Positions 26,293-36,600 are shown, numbered from the stretch's first letter. The stretch is DNA of 64,000 nt from Agrobacterium arsenijevicii (GCA_000949895.1 JWIT01000018.1:1-64000), one strand, 5' to 3'. Made by a program: numbers and translations. The notes: generated by a model from the letters alone, not told the origin.

Positions 26293-28115
26293 AGACAATC
26301 AGAATGACGGCTGCGCAGGCAATGGTTCGTTACCTCGCCGCGCAGATGAATGAACATGGCGAAACCTATATCGCCGGCGTCTGGGCCATCTTCGGCCACG
26401 GCAATGTCGCCGGCATCGGTGAAGCGCTTTATGGTATCAGGGACGAATTGCCGACCTATCGCGGCCAGAACGAGCAATCCATGGCGCATGCGGCAATTGC
26501 CTATTCCAAGCAGCTGCGCCGCCGGCGGGCCATGGCGGTCACCTCTTCCATCGGCCCCGGCGCTGCCAACATGGTGACGGCGGCAGCGCTTGCTCATGTC
26601 AACCGCCTGCCCGTGCTTCTGATCCCCGGCGACGTCTTCGCCAATCGCGGCCCCGACCCCGTTCTCCAGCAGCTGGAAGATTTCGGCGATGGCACGATGA
26701 CTGTCAATGACTGCTTCCGCCCGGTGAGCCGTTATTTCGACCGCATCATGCGCCCGGAACAATTGCTGACCGCCCTTCCCCGCGCCATGCGCACCATGAC
26801 GGACCCGGCCGATTGCGGCCCCGTAACACTTGCCTTCTGCCAGGATGTACAGGCGGAAGCTTACGACTATCCGGTCAGTTTCTTTGAAAAACGCATCTGG
26901 CGCCAGCGCCGCCCCGAGCCGGATGTGGTTGAGTTCGAAGAGGCCATCGCCGCGCTGAAGGCCGCGAAGAACCCCGTTATCGTTGCCGGCGGCGGCGTGC
27001 ATTTTGCCGGCGCCACCGAAACGTTGAAAAACTTTGCCGAAAAACATTCCATCCCCGTGGTGGAAACGCAGGCCGGCAAATCGGCGCTCGCTTGGGATCA
27101 CGATCTCAATTTCGGCCCGGTCGGCGTCACGGGCGCAGAAAGCGCCAATATCGTCAGCGAGAAAGCCGATCTGGTCTTCGGTGTCGGCACCCGTTTTCAG
27201 GATTTCACCACCGGCTCCTGGGCGCTGTTCAAGAACCCGGACCGCAAGATCCTGGCGCTCAACGTGCAACCCTATGACAGCGCCAAGCATGATGCGATCA
27301 GCCTGACGGCGGATGCGAAGATCGGTCTTGAAAAACTGTCGGCCGCACTTGGCAGCCACCGTTTCACGGCACCGGATGCAGGCCTGAAGGCGGCATGGTT
27401 CAAAAAGGCCGATGCCGATACCGCGGCCCCGAGTGAGGACAATGCCAACAGCCTGCCGACAGACATGCAGGTGATCGGCGCGGTGCAGCGCCAGTCGCGG
27501 GACAATACCGTCGTCATGTGCGCGGCCGGCACCATGCCGGGCGAGCTGCATCAGTTGTGGAAATCCAAGCTGCCGCTTTCCTATCACATGGAATACGGCT
27601 TCTCCTGCATGGGATATGAGGTGGCCGGCGGCCTCGGCATCAAGATGGCGGAACCGGACCGGGACGTGATCGTCATGGTCGGCGACGGCTCCTACATGAT
27701 GATGAATTCCGAGCTTGCGACATCGGTTGCCATGGGCGTCAAGATCACGCTCGTCATCACCGATAACAGGGGTTACGGCTGCATCAACCGCCTGCAGATG
27801 GAAACCGGCGGCGCGGAGTTCAACAACCTCTACGCCCACACCAACGTCAACCCGATCGCCATCGACTTCGTTGCCCATGCCGGCTCGATGGGGGCGGATG
27901 CACGCAAGGTCTCCACCATCTCTGAACTGGAAGAAGCGCTCGCGGCCGCCCGCGCTTCCACCCGCACGACCGTGATCGTCATCGATACCGACCCCTATCC
28001 AACACCGCAGGCCGGTGGTCACTGGTGGGATGTCGCGGTGCCTGAAGTTTCCGAACGCGCCGAAATCGGACCGGCGCGCGCCCGTTATGAAAACCATATC
28101 AAGGAAAGACAGTAA
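26289..28115 (+). CDS. iolD: 3D-(3,5/4)-trihydroxycyclohexane-1,2-dione acylhydrolase
   Basis: Thiamine-diphosphate enzyme that opens the ring of the inositol breakdown intermediate. The 608-residue protein has the catalytic Glu in [13 protein letters not shown] near residue 62 and the cofactor motif [29 protein letters not shown] near 460. GTG start at 26289 overlaps the iolC stop (GTGA), suggesting coupling; an ATG at 26304 is possible but would lose the first residues typical of the family. Confidence 0.94.
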   Translation: MKTIRMTAAQAMVRYLAAQMNEHGETYIAGVWAIFGHGNVAGIGEALYGIRDELPTYRGQNEQSMAHAAIAYSKQLRRRRAMAVTSSIGPGAANMVTAAALAHVNRLPVLLIPGDVFANRGPDPVLQQLEDFGDGTMTVNDCFRPVSRYFDRIMRPEQLLTALPRAMRTMTDPADCGPVTLAFCQDVQAEAYDYPVSFFEKRIWRQRRPEPDVVEFEEAIAALKAAKNPVIVAGGGVHFAGATETLKNFAEKHSIPVVETQAGKSALAWDHDLNFGPVGVTGAESANIVSEKADLVFGVGTRFQDFTTGSWALFKNPDRKILALNVQPYDSAKHDAISLTADAKIGLEKLSAALGSHRFTAPDAGLKAAWFKKADADTAAPSEDNANSLPTDMQVIGAVQRQSRDNTVVMCAAGTMPGELHQLWKSKLPLSYHMEYGFSCMGYEVAGGLGIKMAEPDRDVIVMVGDGSYMMMNSELATSVAMGVKITLVITDNRGYGCINRLQMETGGAEFNNLYAHTNVNPIAIDFVAHAGSMGADARKVSTISELEEALAAARASTRTTVIVIDTDPYPTPQAGGHWWDVAVPEVSERAEIGPARARYENHIKERQ

Positions 28116-28116
28116 G

Positions 28117-29025
28117 ATGATCCGTTACGGAACCAACCCGATCGCCTGGTCCAATGACGACGACCGCTCGCTGGGCGCCCATATCAGCCTCGAACAGTGC
28201 CTCGACGAAACCGCCAAGATCGGCTTCGACGGCATCGAGAAGGGCCACAAGTTCCCGACGGAGCCGGAAGGCCTGAAGGGCGTGCTTTCGCCGCGCGGCC
28301 TGTCCTTCGTCTCCGGCTGGCATTCGCTGAACCTTTTGACCGACGATATCGAATCCGAAAAGAAGGCCATGCAGCCGGCGCTCGATCTCCTGAAAGCCAT
28401 GGGCTCGAAAGTCATCATTGTCTGCGAGACCTCGAACGCCATTCACGGCGCTGACGACACGGCGCTGGTTGACCGTCCGCGCCTTGCGGCTGAAGATTGG
28501 GCGAAGTTCGGCGCGGGTGTCGAGGCGCTGGCGGCTTTTGCTGCCGAACAGGGCATTACCCTCGTCTACCATCACCACATGGGAACCGTGGTCGAGAGCG
28601 AAGACGAGATCGACCTTTTGATGCAGCACACCGGGCCGAAGACCCATCTGCTGCTCGATACCGGCCATTGCCTGTTCGGCGGCGGCGATCCCGTGCGCGT
28701 CGCGCAGAAATACATGCATCGCGTCGGCCATATCCACGCCAAGAACGTGCGGCCCGCCATTGCCGAGCAGGTTCGGAACGATCGGCTTTCCTTCCTCGAA
28801 GGCGTCCGTCGTGGCGTGTTCACCGTGCCGGGTGATGGCGAAGGCGGCGTGAACTTCCCGCCGGTCCTGAAAATTGCTGCCGAGCACAATTACAGCGGCT
28901 GGCTGGTCATCGAGGCCGAACAGGACCCGGATGTGCGCAACCCCTTCGAATATCAGAGCCTCGGGCTGAAATCGCTGAAGGCTTTTGCGCGGGAAGCCGG
29001 ATTGGACAAGGCTCAGGCCGCCTGA
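28117..29025 (+). CDS. iolE: Inosose dehydratase (2-keto-myo-inositol dehydratase)
   Basis: Dehydrates 2-keto-myo-inositol to the dione used by IolD. The 302-residue TIM-barrel protein starts [18 protein letters not shown] one base after the iolD stop. Metal-site candidates lie in the [16 protein letters not shown] segment, [15 protein letters not shown] and [12 protein letters not shown], followed by [16 protein letters not shown]. Sequence and position agree with iolE of rhizobial clusters. Confidence 0.93.
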   Translation: MIRYGTNPIAWSNDDDRSLGAHISLEQCLDETAKIGFDGIEKGHKFPTEPEGLKGVLSPRGLSFVSGWHSLNLLTDDIESEKKAMQPALDLLKAMGSKVIIVCETSNAIHGADDTALVDRPRLAAEDWAKFGAGVEALAAFAAEQGITLVYHHHMGTVVESEDEIDLLMQHTGPKTHLLLDTGHCLFGGGDPVRVAQKYMHRVGHIHAKNVRPAIAEQVRNDRLSFLEGVRRGVFTVPGDGEGGVNFPPVLKIAAEHNYSGWLVIEAEQDPDVRNPFEYQSLGLKSLKAFAREAGLDKAQAA

Positions 29026-29101
29026 ACTGAGCCAAGGAACGGGCGCGGCCTTTCCGCGCCCGTCATTCACCAGCGAACTGCTCACGAAAAGGAACACCAC
29101 C

Positions 29102-29914
29102 ATGACCTCACTTCTGCGCAAGCCGGTCGCGACAAGCGGCAAGGTGCACGACATCACGCCCCAAAGCGCGGATTGGGGTTATGTCGGTTTCGGCCTCTAT
29201 CGCCTGAAGCCGGGCGAAACCGCTGCTGAGAAGACCGGCGATACGGAAGTCATTCTGGTGCTTGTCGAAGGCAAGGCAAAGATTTCCGGCGGGGATAAGA
29301 ACTTCGGCGAACTCGGCGACCGCATGAATGTGTTCGAGCGCAAGCCACCGCATTGCGTCTACATCCCCGCCGGCTCCGAATGGTCCCTGACGGCGACGAC
29401 GGATTGCACCGTCGGCGTCTGCACCGCACCGGGTGAAAAAGGCAGCCGCGAGGCGCGGCAGATCGGCCCTGATGGCGTGCAGCTGACCGAGCGCGGCAAG
29501 GGCGCCAATACGCGTTACATCTTCCCCATCGCCATGGAAGAGCGCGATGTGGCCGATAGTCTCTTGGTGACGGAAGTGTTCACGCCGTCAGGTAACTGGT
29601 CGTCCTATCCGCCGCACCGACATGATGAAGATAATTATCCTGATATGACCTATCTGGAAGAGACCTATTATCACCGGCTCAACCCGGCACAGGGTTTCGG
29701 CTTCCAGCGCGTCTTTACCGAGGACGGCTCGCTTGACGAGACCATGGCTGTGGCGGACGGCGATGTCGTGCTGGTTCCAAAAGGCCACCACCCCTGCGGC
29801 GCGCCCTATGGCTACGAGATGTATTATCTGAACGTGATGGCCGGGCCGATGCGCAAGTGGCGGTTCAAGAACCATCCCGATCACGACTGGATCTTCAAGC
29901 GCGACAACCCCTGA
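29102..29914 (+). CDS. iolB: 5-deoxy-glucuronate isomerase
   Basis: Converts 5-deoxy-D-glucuronate to 5-dehydro-2-deoxygluconate, the substrate of IolC. The 270-residue bicupin has the metal-site segment YPPHRHDEDNYPDMTYLEETYYHRL near residues 165-190 and VPKGHHPCGAPYGYEMYYLNVMAG near 225-250. The start at 29102 follows AAAAGGAA. 76 bp from iolE. Confidence 0.94.
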   Translation: MTSLLRKPVATSGKVHDITPQSADWGYVGFGLYRLKPGETAAEKTGDTEVILVLVEGKAKISGGDKNFGELGDRMNVFERKPPHCVYIPAGSEWSLTATTDCTVGVCTAPGEKGSREARQIGPDGVQLTERGKGANTRYIFPIAMEERDVADSLLVTEVFTPSGNWSSYPPHRHDEDNYPDMTYLEETYYHRLNPAQGFGFQRVFTEDGSLDETMAVADGDVVLVPKGHHPCGAPYGYEMYYLNVMAGPMRKWRFKNHPDHDWIFKRDNP

Positions 29915-29953
29915 CAGGCTCGCTTTATTTCATAACTCTGGGAGGAGAAAACC

Positions 29954-31081
29954 ATGGCCGCTCTTGGCGTGGGCCTTATTGGCACGGGTTACATGGGCAA
30001 GTGCCACGCCTTGGCGTGGAACAATGTCACCAGCGTCTTCGGCGATGTGGAACGGCCACGGCTGGTGACGCTGGCTGAGGTCAATCCCGAGCTGGCGGCG
30101 AAGAAGGCCGCCGAGTTCGGTTTCGCCCGCTCGACCGGCAACTGGCGCGATCTGCTTGCCGATCCCGAAATTGACGTGATCTCGGTCACAACACCGAATG
30201 CCTTTCACCCGGAAATGGCGATTGCCGCGCTTGATGCCGGCAAACATGTCTGGTGCGAAAAGCCGATGGCGCCCGCCTTTACCGATGCGGTGAAGATGCG
30301 CGATGCGGCCCGCCGGTCCGGCAAGGCGGCGGCGATGGGTTACAACTACATCCAGAACCCTATGATCCGCCATATGCGCCGCCTCATCGACGAAGGCGCG
30401 ATCGGCAAGGTCTACCATGTCCGCGCCGAAATGGATGAGGACTTCATGGCGGATGCCACCCAGCCCTTTTACTGGAAGAGCGAAGCCTCCTCCGGCTACG
30501 GCGCGCTGGATGATTTCGCCGTTCACCCGCTTTCATTGCTGTTTTCCCTGTTCGGCCATGCCGAAAGCGCAATCACCGATATGGTGAAACCTTATGCGAC
30601 GCGGCCGCTTGCCGGCGGCGGCGAGCGCGCGGTGGAAACGCATGATCTTGCCAGCGTGCTCCTGAAACTCGAAGGCGGCATTTCCGCTGTGCTGATCGCC
30701 AACCGCTCGGCCTGGGGCCGCAAGGGCCGCATCGCCATCCAGATCTATGGCTCGACGGGTTCGATCCTTTTCGATCAGGAGCGGATGAATGAGTTCCAGC
30801 TCTACACCACGGATGGACGCCCGGAGGAGCAGGGTTTCAGAACCATCCTCGCCGCTCCGCATCACAAACCGTATGACCGCTTCATCCCCGCCCCCGGCCA
30901 CGGGCTCGGTTTCAACGATCTGAAGGTGATCGAATGCCGGGAACTGATTGCCGCGATCGAGGGCAAGAAGGCCCATATCGTCGACTTCGAGGAAGGGCTA
31001 AAAATCGAGCGCAGCATTCATGCCATGGCGCGGTCTTTTGCTGAGGGGCGATGGGTGGCGACGGGCGAGATTGCGGAGTAA
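29954..31081 (+). CDS. Gfo/Idh/MocA-family dehydrogenase linked to inositol catabolism
   Basis: A 375-residue NAD(P)-dependent oxidoreductase. The Rossmann motif is GVGLIGTGYMGKCHA, the catalytic CEKPMA is near residue 101, and the substrate domain includes DDFAVHPLSLLFSLFG with a His expected in the active site. It is longer than typical myo-inositol 2-dehydrogenase IolG (about 335), so it may act on scyllo-inositol or another isomer. GGGAGGAG precedes the start. Last gene of the iol unit; a repeat follows 39 bp later. Confidence 0.85.
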   Translation: MAALGVGLIGTGYMGKCHALAWNNVTSVFGDVERPRLVTLAEVNPELAAKKAAEFGFARSTGNWRDLLADPEIDVISVTTPNAFHPEMAIAALDAGKHVWCEKPMAPAFTDAVKMRDAARRSGKAAAMGYNYIQNPMIRHMRRLIDEGAIGKVYHVRAEMDEDFMADATQPFYWKSEASSGYGALDDFAVHPLSLLFSLFGHAESAITDMVKPYATRPLAGGGERAVETHDLASVLLKLEGGISAVLIANRSAWGRKGRIAIQIYGSTGSILFDQERMNEFQLYTTDGRPEEQGFRTILAAPHHKPYDRFIPAPGHGLGFNDLKVIECRELIAAIEGKKAHIVDFEEGLKIERSIHAMARSFAEGRWVATGEIAE

Positions 31082-31119
31082 GCGGGTGCGGGGTTATTAG
31101 CGCCAAGCCTACCCCTTTC

Positions 31120-31204
31120 GTCATGCTCGGGCCTGTCCCGAGCATCTGCAACCGATTGATTTAACGCTACGTGGTTGGATCCTCGGGTCAAGCCCGAGGA
31201 TGAC
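31120..31204. repeat. Intergenic palindromic repeat, family B copy 1
   Basis: An 85-bp imperfect palindrome, GTCATGCTCGGGCCTGTCCC to CCTCGGGTCAAGCCCGAGGATGAC, composed of two small hairpins. It sits between the convergent dehydrogenase genes ending at 31081 and 31280. Related copies lie at 36415, 48121, 56771 and 58870. Confidence 0.8.
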
Positions 31205-31279
31205 GGAGGAAAGGGCTGAGCCTTCGTCTACACGTCGAAGGCTGCTCTTCGCAGCCCCCCTCGGCCCCTTCCTCAAACC

Positions 31280-32242
31280 TCACCCCTTAGCCGGCGTTTC
31301 CGGCACCGGCGTCAGCACCGTGCCATCCCTGAACCAGCCGAGAATATTGTCGGCCACCAGATCGGCCATGGCGTTGCGCGTCGGGATCGAGGCGGAAGCC
31401 ACATGCGGCAGCAGGGAAACGTTCGGCAGCGACAGGAATGCTTCCGGCACCTTCGGTTCGGCGTAGAACACATCGAGACCGGCAGCACCCACGGCACCAC
31501 TCTTCAGAGCCTCTAACAGCGCATCCTCATCGACGCTGGAGCCGCGACCGACATTGATGAAAACGCCCTGCGGACCGAGTGCCGACAGGATTTCCGCATT
31601 GATTACCTTATGCGTTTCCGGCGTGCCCGGCACGATGCAGATCAGCGTATCGACAGCTTCAGCCATCTCCTTCAGCGAACCGTAATAGGTGTAGGGAAGG
31701 CCATCCCGCTTGCTGCGGGTGTGATAGCCGATCTCCACCTTGAAAGGCTCCAGCCGCTTGGCGATTTCCTGGCCGATGCGGCCCATGCCGAACAGGCCGA
31801 CCTTGCGGCCGCGCAGCGAAAACGGCGAAAGCGCGAACGGGCCTTCGCCAACCCATTTGCCGTCGCGAAGCCAGGTCTCGGCCTGAAACAGACGGCGAAC
31901 CGTGTTGATCAGCAGCGCAATCGTCGTATCGGCCACTTCGTCGTTCAGCACGTCGGGCGTGTTGGTCACCACGATGCCGCGCGTGGCGGCATGTTTGGCA
32001 TCGACGCCATCGTAACCGACGCCAAAATTGGCGATGATCTCGAGTTTCGGCAGCGCATCGATCCATTTGGCGTTGACGACGCCGGAAACGGCGATGGCAT
32101 TGATGCGTTCAGCCGCACCATCGGGCAGAACCGGCTCGGCACCGGCAGGCACTTTCACGATCTCGACCTTGCCTTCGAGGCGTTCGAGGACGCGCGGATT
32201 GATCTTGCCGGGAACGAGAACGACGGCTTGTCTGTCAGACAT
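31280..32242 (-). CDS. D-2-hydroxyacid dehydrogenase, glyoxylate/hydroxypyruvate reductase-like
   Basis: A 320-residue enzyme of the D-isomer 2-hydroxyacid dehydrogenase family. The nucleotide-binding loop is GLFGMGRIGQEIAKRL near residue 152. Basic residues after strand 2 (HTRSKRD) favour NADP(H). The catalytic trio is Arg in NVGRGSSVDEDALL, Glu in YAEPKVPEAF and His in LLPHVASAS. The start at 32242 follows AGGAGG. Convergent with the iol operon; its substrate is uncertain. Confidence 0.87.
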   Translation of the reverse strand: MSDRQAVVLVPGKINPRVLERLEGKVEIVKVPAGAEPVLPDGAAERINAIAVSGVVNAKWIDALPKLEIIANFGVGYDGVDAKHAATRGIVVTNTPDVLNDEVADTTIALLINTVRRLFQAETWLRDGKWVGEGPFALSPFSLRGRKVGLFGMGRIGQEIAKRLEPFKVEIGYHTRSKRDGLPYTYYGSLKEMAEAVDTLICIVPGTPETHKVINAEILSALGPQGVFINVGRGSSVDEDALLEALKSGAVGAAGLDVFYAEPKVPEAFLSLPNVSLLPHVASASIPTRNAMADLVADNILGWFRDGTVLTPVPETPAKG

Positions 32243-32437
32243 GGGTGGGTATTCCTCCTGATTGCATTCCAATATCGTCAGAGCCGGATTCCGGGCGAAA
32301 ACCACTTACGGCTTCCGCAGTCCCGCTCTTGCGGCCGCGATCCTTTCAAACAACAGCGATCCTGAAAAGGGCAATAAGGCGATGTTATGGGGGCAGACGG
32401 AGGTTTCATGCGGTTTTTTTTGACACATTCCCTCACC

Positions 32438-32547
32438 GTCATGCCGGACCCGATCCGGCATCCAGCCAGCCCAAGTCCTTGGGCTGGAAGGGACCTCGGG
32501 CCGCGCAGACGCGCGTCAACTGGATTCCGGCTCAAGGCCGGAATGAC
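32438..32547. repeat. Intergenic palindromic repeat, family A copy 2
   Basis: A 110-bp element matching 23123-23220 in inverted orientation, including the outer arm CCGGCTCAAGGCCGGAATGAC and the inner GACGCGCGTC and CCCAAGTCCTTGGG arms. It is just downstream of the LacI gene at 32569. Confidence 0.8.
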
Positions 32548-32568
32548 GAAAATGAGAAGATGCGATGC

Positions 32569-33591
32569 TCAAACCCGCGGGCGAACTGGCCCTGTAGACT
32601 GGCGGATGCGCATTTCCGGCTTGATGAGGTGGACGCCATCCGGTTCGTGGCTGCCCGCCAGCCTGTCCAGAAGTGCACGCGCCGCAAGGCGCCCCACCTC
32701 GGCCTGCCCGTTGGACACGGTGGTCAATGCCGGTGTGGCGATGGCCGCTTCCTCCAGATCGTCGTAACCCGTCACCGAAATATCGACACCCGGCACCAGA
32801 CCCGCACGCGAAACGCCGTTCATCAGGCCGATGGCGACCAGATCGTTCCAGCAGACGGCAGCGGTCGGCTTCTGCGGCAGCGACAGGAAGTGCACGGCAG
32901 CCTCGAAGCCGCCCTGCTTGGAGCGGGGACCGGGAATGCGCAGGTTGGGATCGACTTCGATGCCCGCCTTGCGCAGCGCATTGACGTAACCCTGATAACG
33001 GTCACGGCCGGTCGACGTCTGGTCGGTACCACCAACCATGGCGATGGTGCGGTGGCCAAGGCTGATCAGATGGTTGGTCGCCAGCGAAATGCCGTAGCTG
33101 TCGTCACCGCGATAGGTCGGCATGTCGACGCCCTCGAGCGAACGGGCCACCAGAATGGCGGGCATGCCGTTTTCCTCGGCCAGCGTCATATCCTCGATCG
33201 GCGTGCCGATGGCGGGCGACATGATGATACCATCAGAACCGAGCTGCAGCAGCGTTTCGATGAAGGTGCGCTGTTTTTCGACCGAATCATAATGGTTGGA
33301 AAGAATGAAGGTCTGGCGGCTGCGGTCCAGCTCGGTTTCGATGGCTTTGAGAATTTCCCCGTAGAACGGGTTCATCACATCGTGGAACACCACGCCGACA
33401 ATGCCGGAGCGCGAGGTGCGCAGGCTGGCGGCCCGGCGGTTATAGATGTAACCGAGCGCCCGGGCCTGTTCCTTGATCTTGTCGCGCGTATCGGAAGCGA
33501 CCAGCGGACTGTCGCGCAATGCAAGAGAGATGGTGGCGGTCGAAAGACCAAGGCTTTCGGCAATCGTCGACAGTTTGATCTTTTGTGCCAC
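32569..33591 (-). CDS. LacI-family regulator, target unknown
   Basis: A 340-residue LacI/GalR regulator. The helix-turn-helix is residues 4-25 (KIKLSTIAESLGLSTATISLAL) with a hinge around LGYIYNRRAASLRTSRSGIVG, followed by a periplasmic-binding-like sugar domain. A GTG start at 33591 with GGGGAGAG eight bases before it is preferred to the ATG at 33612, which lacks a ribosome site. It may control the hydroxyacid dehydrogenase downstream, but a 326-bp gap with a repeat separates them. An AT-rich dyad lies 40 bp upstream. Confidence 0.88.
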   Translation of the reverse strand: MAQKIKLSTIAESLGLSTATISLALRDSPLVASDTRDKIKEQARALGYIYNRRAASLRTSRSGIVGVVFHDVMNPFYGEILKAIETELDRSRQTFILSNHYDSVEKQRTFIETLLQLGSDGIIMSPAIGTPIEDMTLAEENGMPAILVARSLEGVDMPTYRGDDSYGISLATNHLISLGHRTIAMVGGTDQTSTGRDRYQGYVNALRKAGIEVDPNLRIPGPRSKQGGFEAAVHFLSLPQKPTAAVCWNDLVAIGLMNGVSRAGLVPGVDISVTGYDDLEEAAIATPALTTVSNGQAEVGRLAARALLDRLAGSHEPDGVHLIKPEMRIRQSTGPVRPRV

Positions 33592-33631
33592 GGTATCTCT
33601 CCCCAAACCCATGTCAGTGACGGATGTCTCT

Positions 33632-33650
33632 GTTTAAATCGCAATTAAAC
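33632..33650. promoter_or_regulatory. AT-rich dyad upstream of the LacI gene
   Basis: GTTTAA-N7-TTAAAC, with a further ATTTAAAC immediately after. It lies 40 bp before the GTG start. A candidate autoregulatory operator, though it lacks the central CG step usual for LacI-family sites. Confidence 0.35.
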
Positions 33651-33724
33651 AATTTAAACAAAATCCGCAACTGGTTTAAGGAATACCAACAAAAAGACGG
33701 CGTATTTTAAAAATTTCAATAAAG

Positions 33725-34234
33725 TTATTGAAGATTGGTATCGATCGCCTTGAGAAGTTTAACCACGGTCCTGATATCCTTGGCCGAAAGCCCCTCTATC
33801 GCCCGTGCACCGCAATTGGCGATGGAGACGTTGATATGCTCGACGCTTTTCAGCCCCGTCTCCGTCAGCTTCACCAGCGTAACACGGCCATCTTCGTCAT
33901 CACCGCTGCGTTCCACGAAGCCCTGGGCTTCCATGCGGCCGATGGTGCGCGTCATGGTCGGCGCCTTGACGCCAAGCTTCTGGGCGATCTGCCCCGGCGT
34001 GAGGCTGCCTTCCTGCGCCAGTGCGAGGATAACGCCATCCTGCCCGGCATAAAGGCCGCTTTCGGCAAGGCTGTGGCTCAGCGCCGTGCGCATGGAGCGG
34101 GCGGCCTGGGTGATGGATTGCGCCAGTTCCTCAGGGTTGAAATCCTCATCCCTTTTTTTGGCGTCCTTTATTTTCTTGCCGCCCTTTTCCTTCTTGGCGC
34201 TTTTGTCCTTATGCCCAGTTTTGTCCTTGCTCAT
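33725..34234 (-). CDS. MarR-family regulator with a lysine-rich tail
   Basis: A 169-residue MarR-type winged-helix protein. The core is residues 32-169 (LAQSITQAARSMRTALSH, then SLTPGQIAQKLGVKAPTMTRTIGRMEAQGFVERSGDDEDGRVTLVKLT). Unusually, the first 30 residues hold 12 lysines and almost no hydrophobic residue. The start at 34234 (MSKDKTG) follows AAAGG; a start further upstream would overlap the divergent gene's leader. Divergent from the creatininase-family gene at 34314, 79 bp away, so it may control it. Confidence 0.87.
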   Translation of the reverse strand: MSKDKTGHKDKSAKKEKGGKKIKDAKKRDEDFNPEELAQSITQAARSMRTALSHSLAESGLYAGQDGVILALAQEGSLTPGQIAQKLGVKAPTMTRTIGRMEAQGFVERSGDDEDGRVTLVKLTETGLKSVEHINVSIANCGARAIEGLSAKDIRTVVKLLKAIDTNLQ

Positions 34235-34313
34235 ATGCGAGTGCCTTTTACCCTGTGGCGGAACCGATATATGTTGCTGGAAATCCTTACCGAATGCACG
34301 CGCGGACTGCCAG

Positions 34314-35114
34314 ATGCCAAACTCATACACGCATTATCACGACGAAAACGTAACAGACCCTGATCTTCGCGCAACAGGTGCAATTTCAGTGCTGCCGCTC
34401 GGTGCGCACGAACAGCACGGACCGCACCTGCCGTTTGAGACCGATACGCTGATTGCGCAGGGCATCGTCGCCCGTCTTGACGCTATTTTGCCAGCTAATC
34501 TGCCGGTCTCCTTCCTGCCGGTGGAACCCGTCGGATACTCCATCGAACATATGAATGTGCCGGGCACGAAGTCGTTGCGTTACGATGAAGCCGTTGAGCG
34601 CTGGCTCGGTATCGCCGAAGCGGAATACAAAAAAGGCGTGCGCAAATTCGTGATGCTGAACGCCCATGGCGGCAACTCGCCGCTGATGACCATCGTCGCC
34701 ACCGAGGCCCGCGCCCGCTTCGGCATGCTGGCCGTGGCCACCAGCTGGACCCGTTTTGGCGTGCCGGCGGATATCGTGAAGCCAGAGGACAAGGCAATCG
34801 ACATCCATGGCGGCGACATCGAGACATCGGTGATGCTGGCGCTGTGCCCGGAGCGGGTGACGATGGAAAAGGCCGCCGACTTTCCCTCGCGCCAGAGCGA
34901 TTTCGCCAGCCGTTTCAGGCATCTGCGCGCTTATGGGCCGCACGCTTTCGGCTGGCTGATGAGCGATCTGAACCCTGACGGAGTTGCCGGAAACGCCGCT
35001 GCGGCCTCAGCCGAAAAGGGCGAAAGGCTCATTTCCCATGCCGTTTCGGGCCTTGTCGAACTGCTTGAAGACGTCCATGCTTTTGACATAACGTTATTTC
35101 ATAACAAAATTTGA
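34314..35114 (+). CDS. Creatininase-family amidohydrolase
   Basis: A 266-residue metal-dependent hydrolase of the creatinine amidohydrolase/FAPy deformylase family. The motifs are SVLPLGAHEQHGPHLPFETDT near residues 25-45, FVMLNAHGGNSPL near 113 and IDIHGGDIETSVML near 162, which carry the His, Glu and Asp metal ligands. The family includes creatininase, MftE and pyrimidine-degradation enzymes, so the substrate is open. Divergent from the MarR gene, which is probably its regulator. Confidence 0.82.
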   Translation: MPNSYTHYHDENVTDPDLRATGAISVLPLGAHEQHGPHLPFETDTLIAQGIVARLDAILPANLPVSFLPVEPVGYSIEHMNVPGTKSLRYDEAVERWLGIAEAEYKKGVRKFVMLNAHGGNSPLMTIVATEARARFGMLAVATSWTRFGVPADIVKPEDKAIDIHGGDIETSVMLALCPERVTMEKAADFPSRQSDFASRFRHLRAYGPHAFGWLMSDLNPDGVAGNAAAASAEKGERLISHAVSGLVELLEDVHAFDITLFHNKI

Positions 35115-35229
35115 AAAACTGCGCCGAAACCAGCCAGAATCCCTTTGAACTGCCCGAACGTCACGCCTATATGGACGTCGACACTTCTTTCTTGAGGCCT
35201 CAAACGGCCTTTCTCCACACGAGGTTTCC

Positions 35230-36354
35230 ATGACCGAAACAGCACCAGTCAAGCCCATTCCAGTCACCGTCCTGACGGGATATCTCGGCGCCGGCAAGAC
35301 GACGCTTCTCAACCGTATCCTGTCCGAGAACCACGGCAAGAAATACGCTGTCATCGTCAATGAATTCGGCGAGATCGGCATCGACAACGATCTGATCGTC
35401 GAATCCGACGAGGAAATCTACGAAATGAACAATGGCTGCGTCTGCTGCACGGTGCGCGGCGACCTGATCCGCGTGGTCGAAGGACTGATGCGCCGGCCCG
35501 GCCGATTCGACGGCATCATCGTCGAGACCACCGGCCTTGCCGACCCGGTTCCCGTTGCCCAGACCTTCTTCATGGACGACGATGTGCGCACCAAGACCGA
35601 GCTTGATGCCGTGGTCGCGCTGGTCGACGCCAAGCACCTGCCGCTGCGCCTGAAGGACAGCCGCGAGGCCGAAGACCAGATCGCCTTTGCCGATGTCGTG
35701 ATCGTCAACAAGACCGATCTCGTTTCGCCGGAAGAAGTGGCCCGCATCGAGGATATCGTGCGCGCCATCAATCCTTCCGCGCGCATCTACAAGACCACCC
35801 GTTCCGGCGTCGATCTCGCCCGCGTTCTCGACCAGGGCGCCTTCAATCTGGAGCGTGCGCTGGAAAACGACCCGCATTTCCTCGAACACGGCCATGAGGA
35901 TCACGCCTGCGGTCCCGATTGCGATCACCACCATCATGATCATGGGCACGATCACGGCCATGACCACCATCATCACGACCATGATCACGCGCACCACGAT
36001 CATGACCACGGCCACGATCACCACCACCATGGCGCGGCCTCCCCGATTCATGATGTGACGGTGCAGTCGGTATCGCTGCGCGGTGGCGAGATGAACCCCG
36101 AGCGGTTCTTCCCGTGGATCCAGAAGGTGACGCAGACCGACGGTCCGAACATTCTGCGCCTCAAAGGCATCATCGCGTTTAAGGGCGATGCGGAACGTTA
36201 CGTGGTGCAGGGCGTGCACATGATCATCGAGGGCGATCACCAGCGCCCGTGGAAGGAAGACGAAAAGCGCGAAAGCCGCCTCGTCTTCATCGGCCGCGAA
36301 CTCGACCGTGAAAAGCTGGAAAAGAGCTTCAACGCCTGCCTTGCCACGGCTTGA
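35230..36354 (+). CDS. COG0523 (CobW-type) GTPase with a long His-rich insert
   Basis: Predicted metallochaperone GTPase of 374 residues. The P-loop GYLGAGKTT is residues 17-25, the family metal motif Cys70-x-Cys72-Cys73 lies in [13 protein letters not shown], and the GTP-specificity motif is NKTD at 160-163. Residues 220-267 hold 26 histidines, mainly in HD and HG steps, a probable zinc or nickel store. The C-terminal CobW domain (about 273-370) begins [19 protein letters not shown]0523 proteins deliver zinc, cobalt or iron to client enzymes; the metal here is not certain. No Zur-type box was found upstream. A WD40 gene follows. Confidence 0.88.
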   Translation: MTETAPVKPIPVTVLTGYLGAGKTTLLNRILSENHGKKYAVIVNEFGEIGIDNDLIVESDEEIYEMNNGCVCCTVRGDLIRVVEGLMRRPGRFDGIIVETTGLADPVPVAQTFFMDDDVRTKTELDAVVALVDAKHLPLRLKDSREAEDQIAFADVVIVNKTDLVSPEEVARIEDIVRAINPSARIYKTTRSGVDLARVLDQGAFNLERALENDPHFLEHGHEDHACGPDCDHHHHDHGHDHGHDHHHHDHDHAHHDHDHGHDHHHHGAASPIHDVTVQSVSLRGGEMNPERFFPWIQKVTQTDGPNILRLKGIIAFKGDAERYVVQGVHMIIEGDHQRPWKEDEKRESRLVFIGRELDREKLEKSFNACLATA

Positions 36355-36414
36355 CACCTCTGACGGGGCACCGCGCCGCTCCTGGCGTTTTTGGTGCCCT
36401 TCCTCACTCTCGAC

Positions 36415-36504
36415 GTCATCCTCGGGCTTGACCCGGGGACCCATTGCCGCCAGCATATGGATGGTTGGATTATCCGCGGGCCTGCCCCGGGGACCGACCA
36501 TGAC
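36415..36504. repeat. Intergenic palindromic repeat, family B copy 2
   Basis: A 90-bp degenerate copy starting GTCATCCTCGGGCTTGACCC and ending GACCATGAC. It separates the GTPase gene from the WD40 gene, leaving room for an independent promoter. Confidence 0.7.
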
Positions 36505-36600
36505 GCCACGGGTTGAAACCGCACCAACGGGTCTTCCCGACCTTGGTCAGCGACCGAAATCCACCAAACGAAAAACGCACATACGAAAGACCGATGCCCC

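Noticed and set aside
26232-28097. A 621-codon minus-strand frame opposite iolD
   Set aside because: IolD on the plus strand has full thiamine-diphosphate motifs; the antisense frame has none and is a codon-bias shadow.
35085-35100. ATAACGTTAT palindrome before the COG0523 gene as a Zur box
   Set aside because: The half-sites are in the opposite order to the Zur consensus (GTTAT ... ATAAC), and it lies within the end of the preceding coding sequence.
35925-36030. Repeated CACCATCATGATCATGG-like DNA as a tandem repeat or CRISPR-like array
   Set aside because: The repeats are codons for His, Asp and Gly inside the His-rich insert of the COG0523 GTPase; there are no spacers of constant length.
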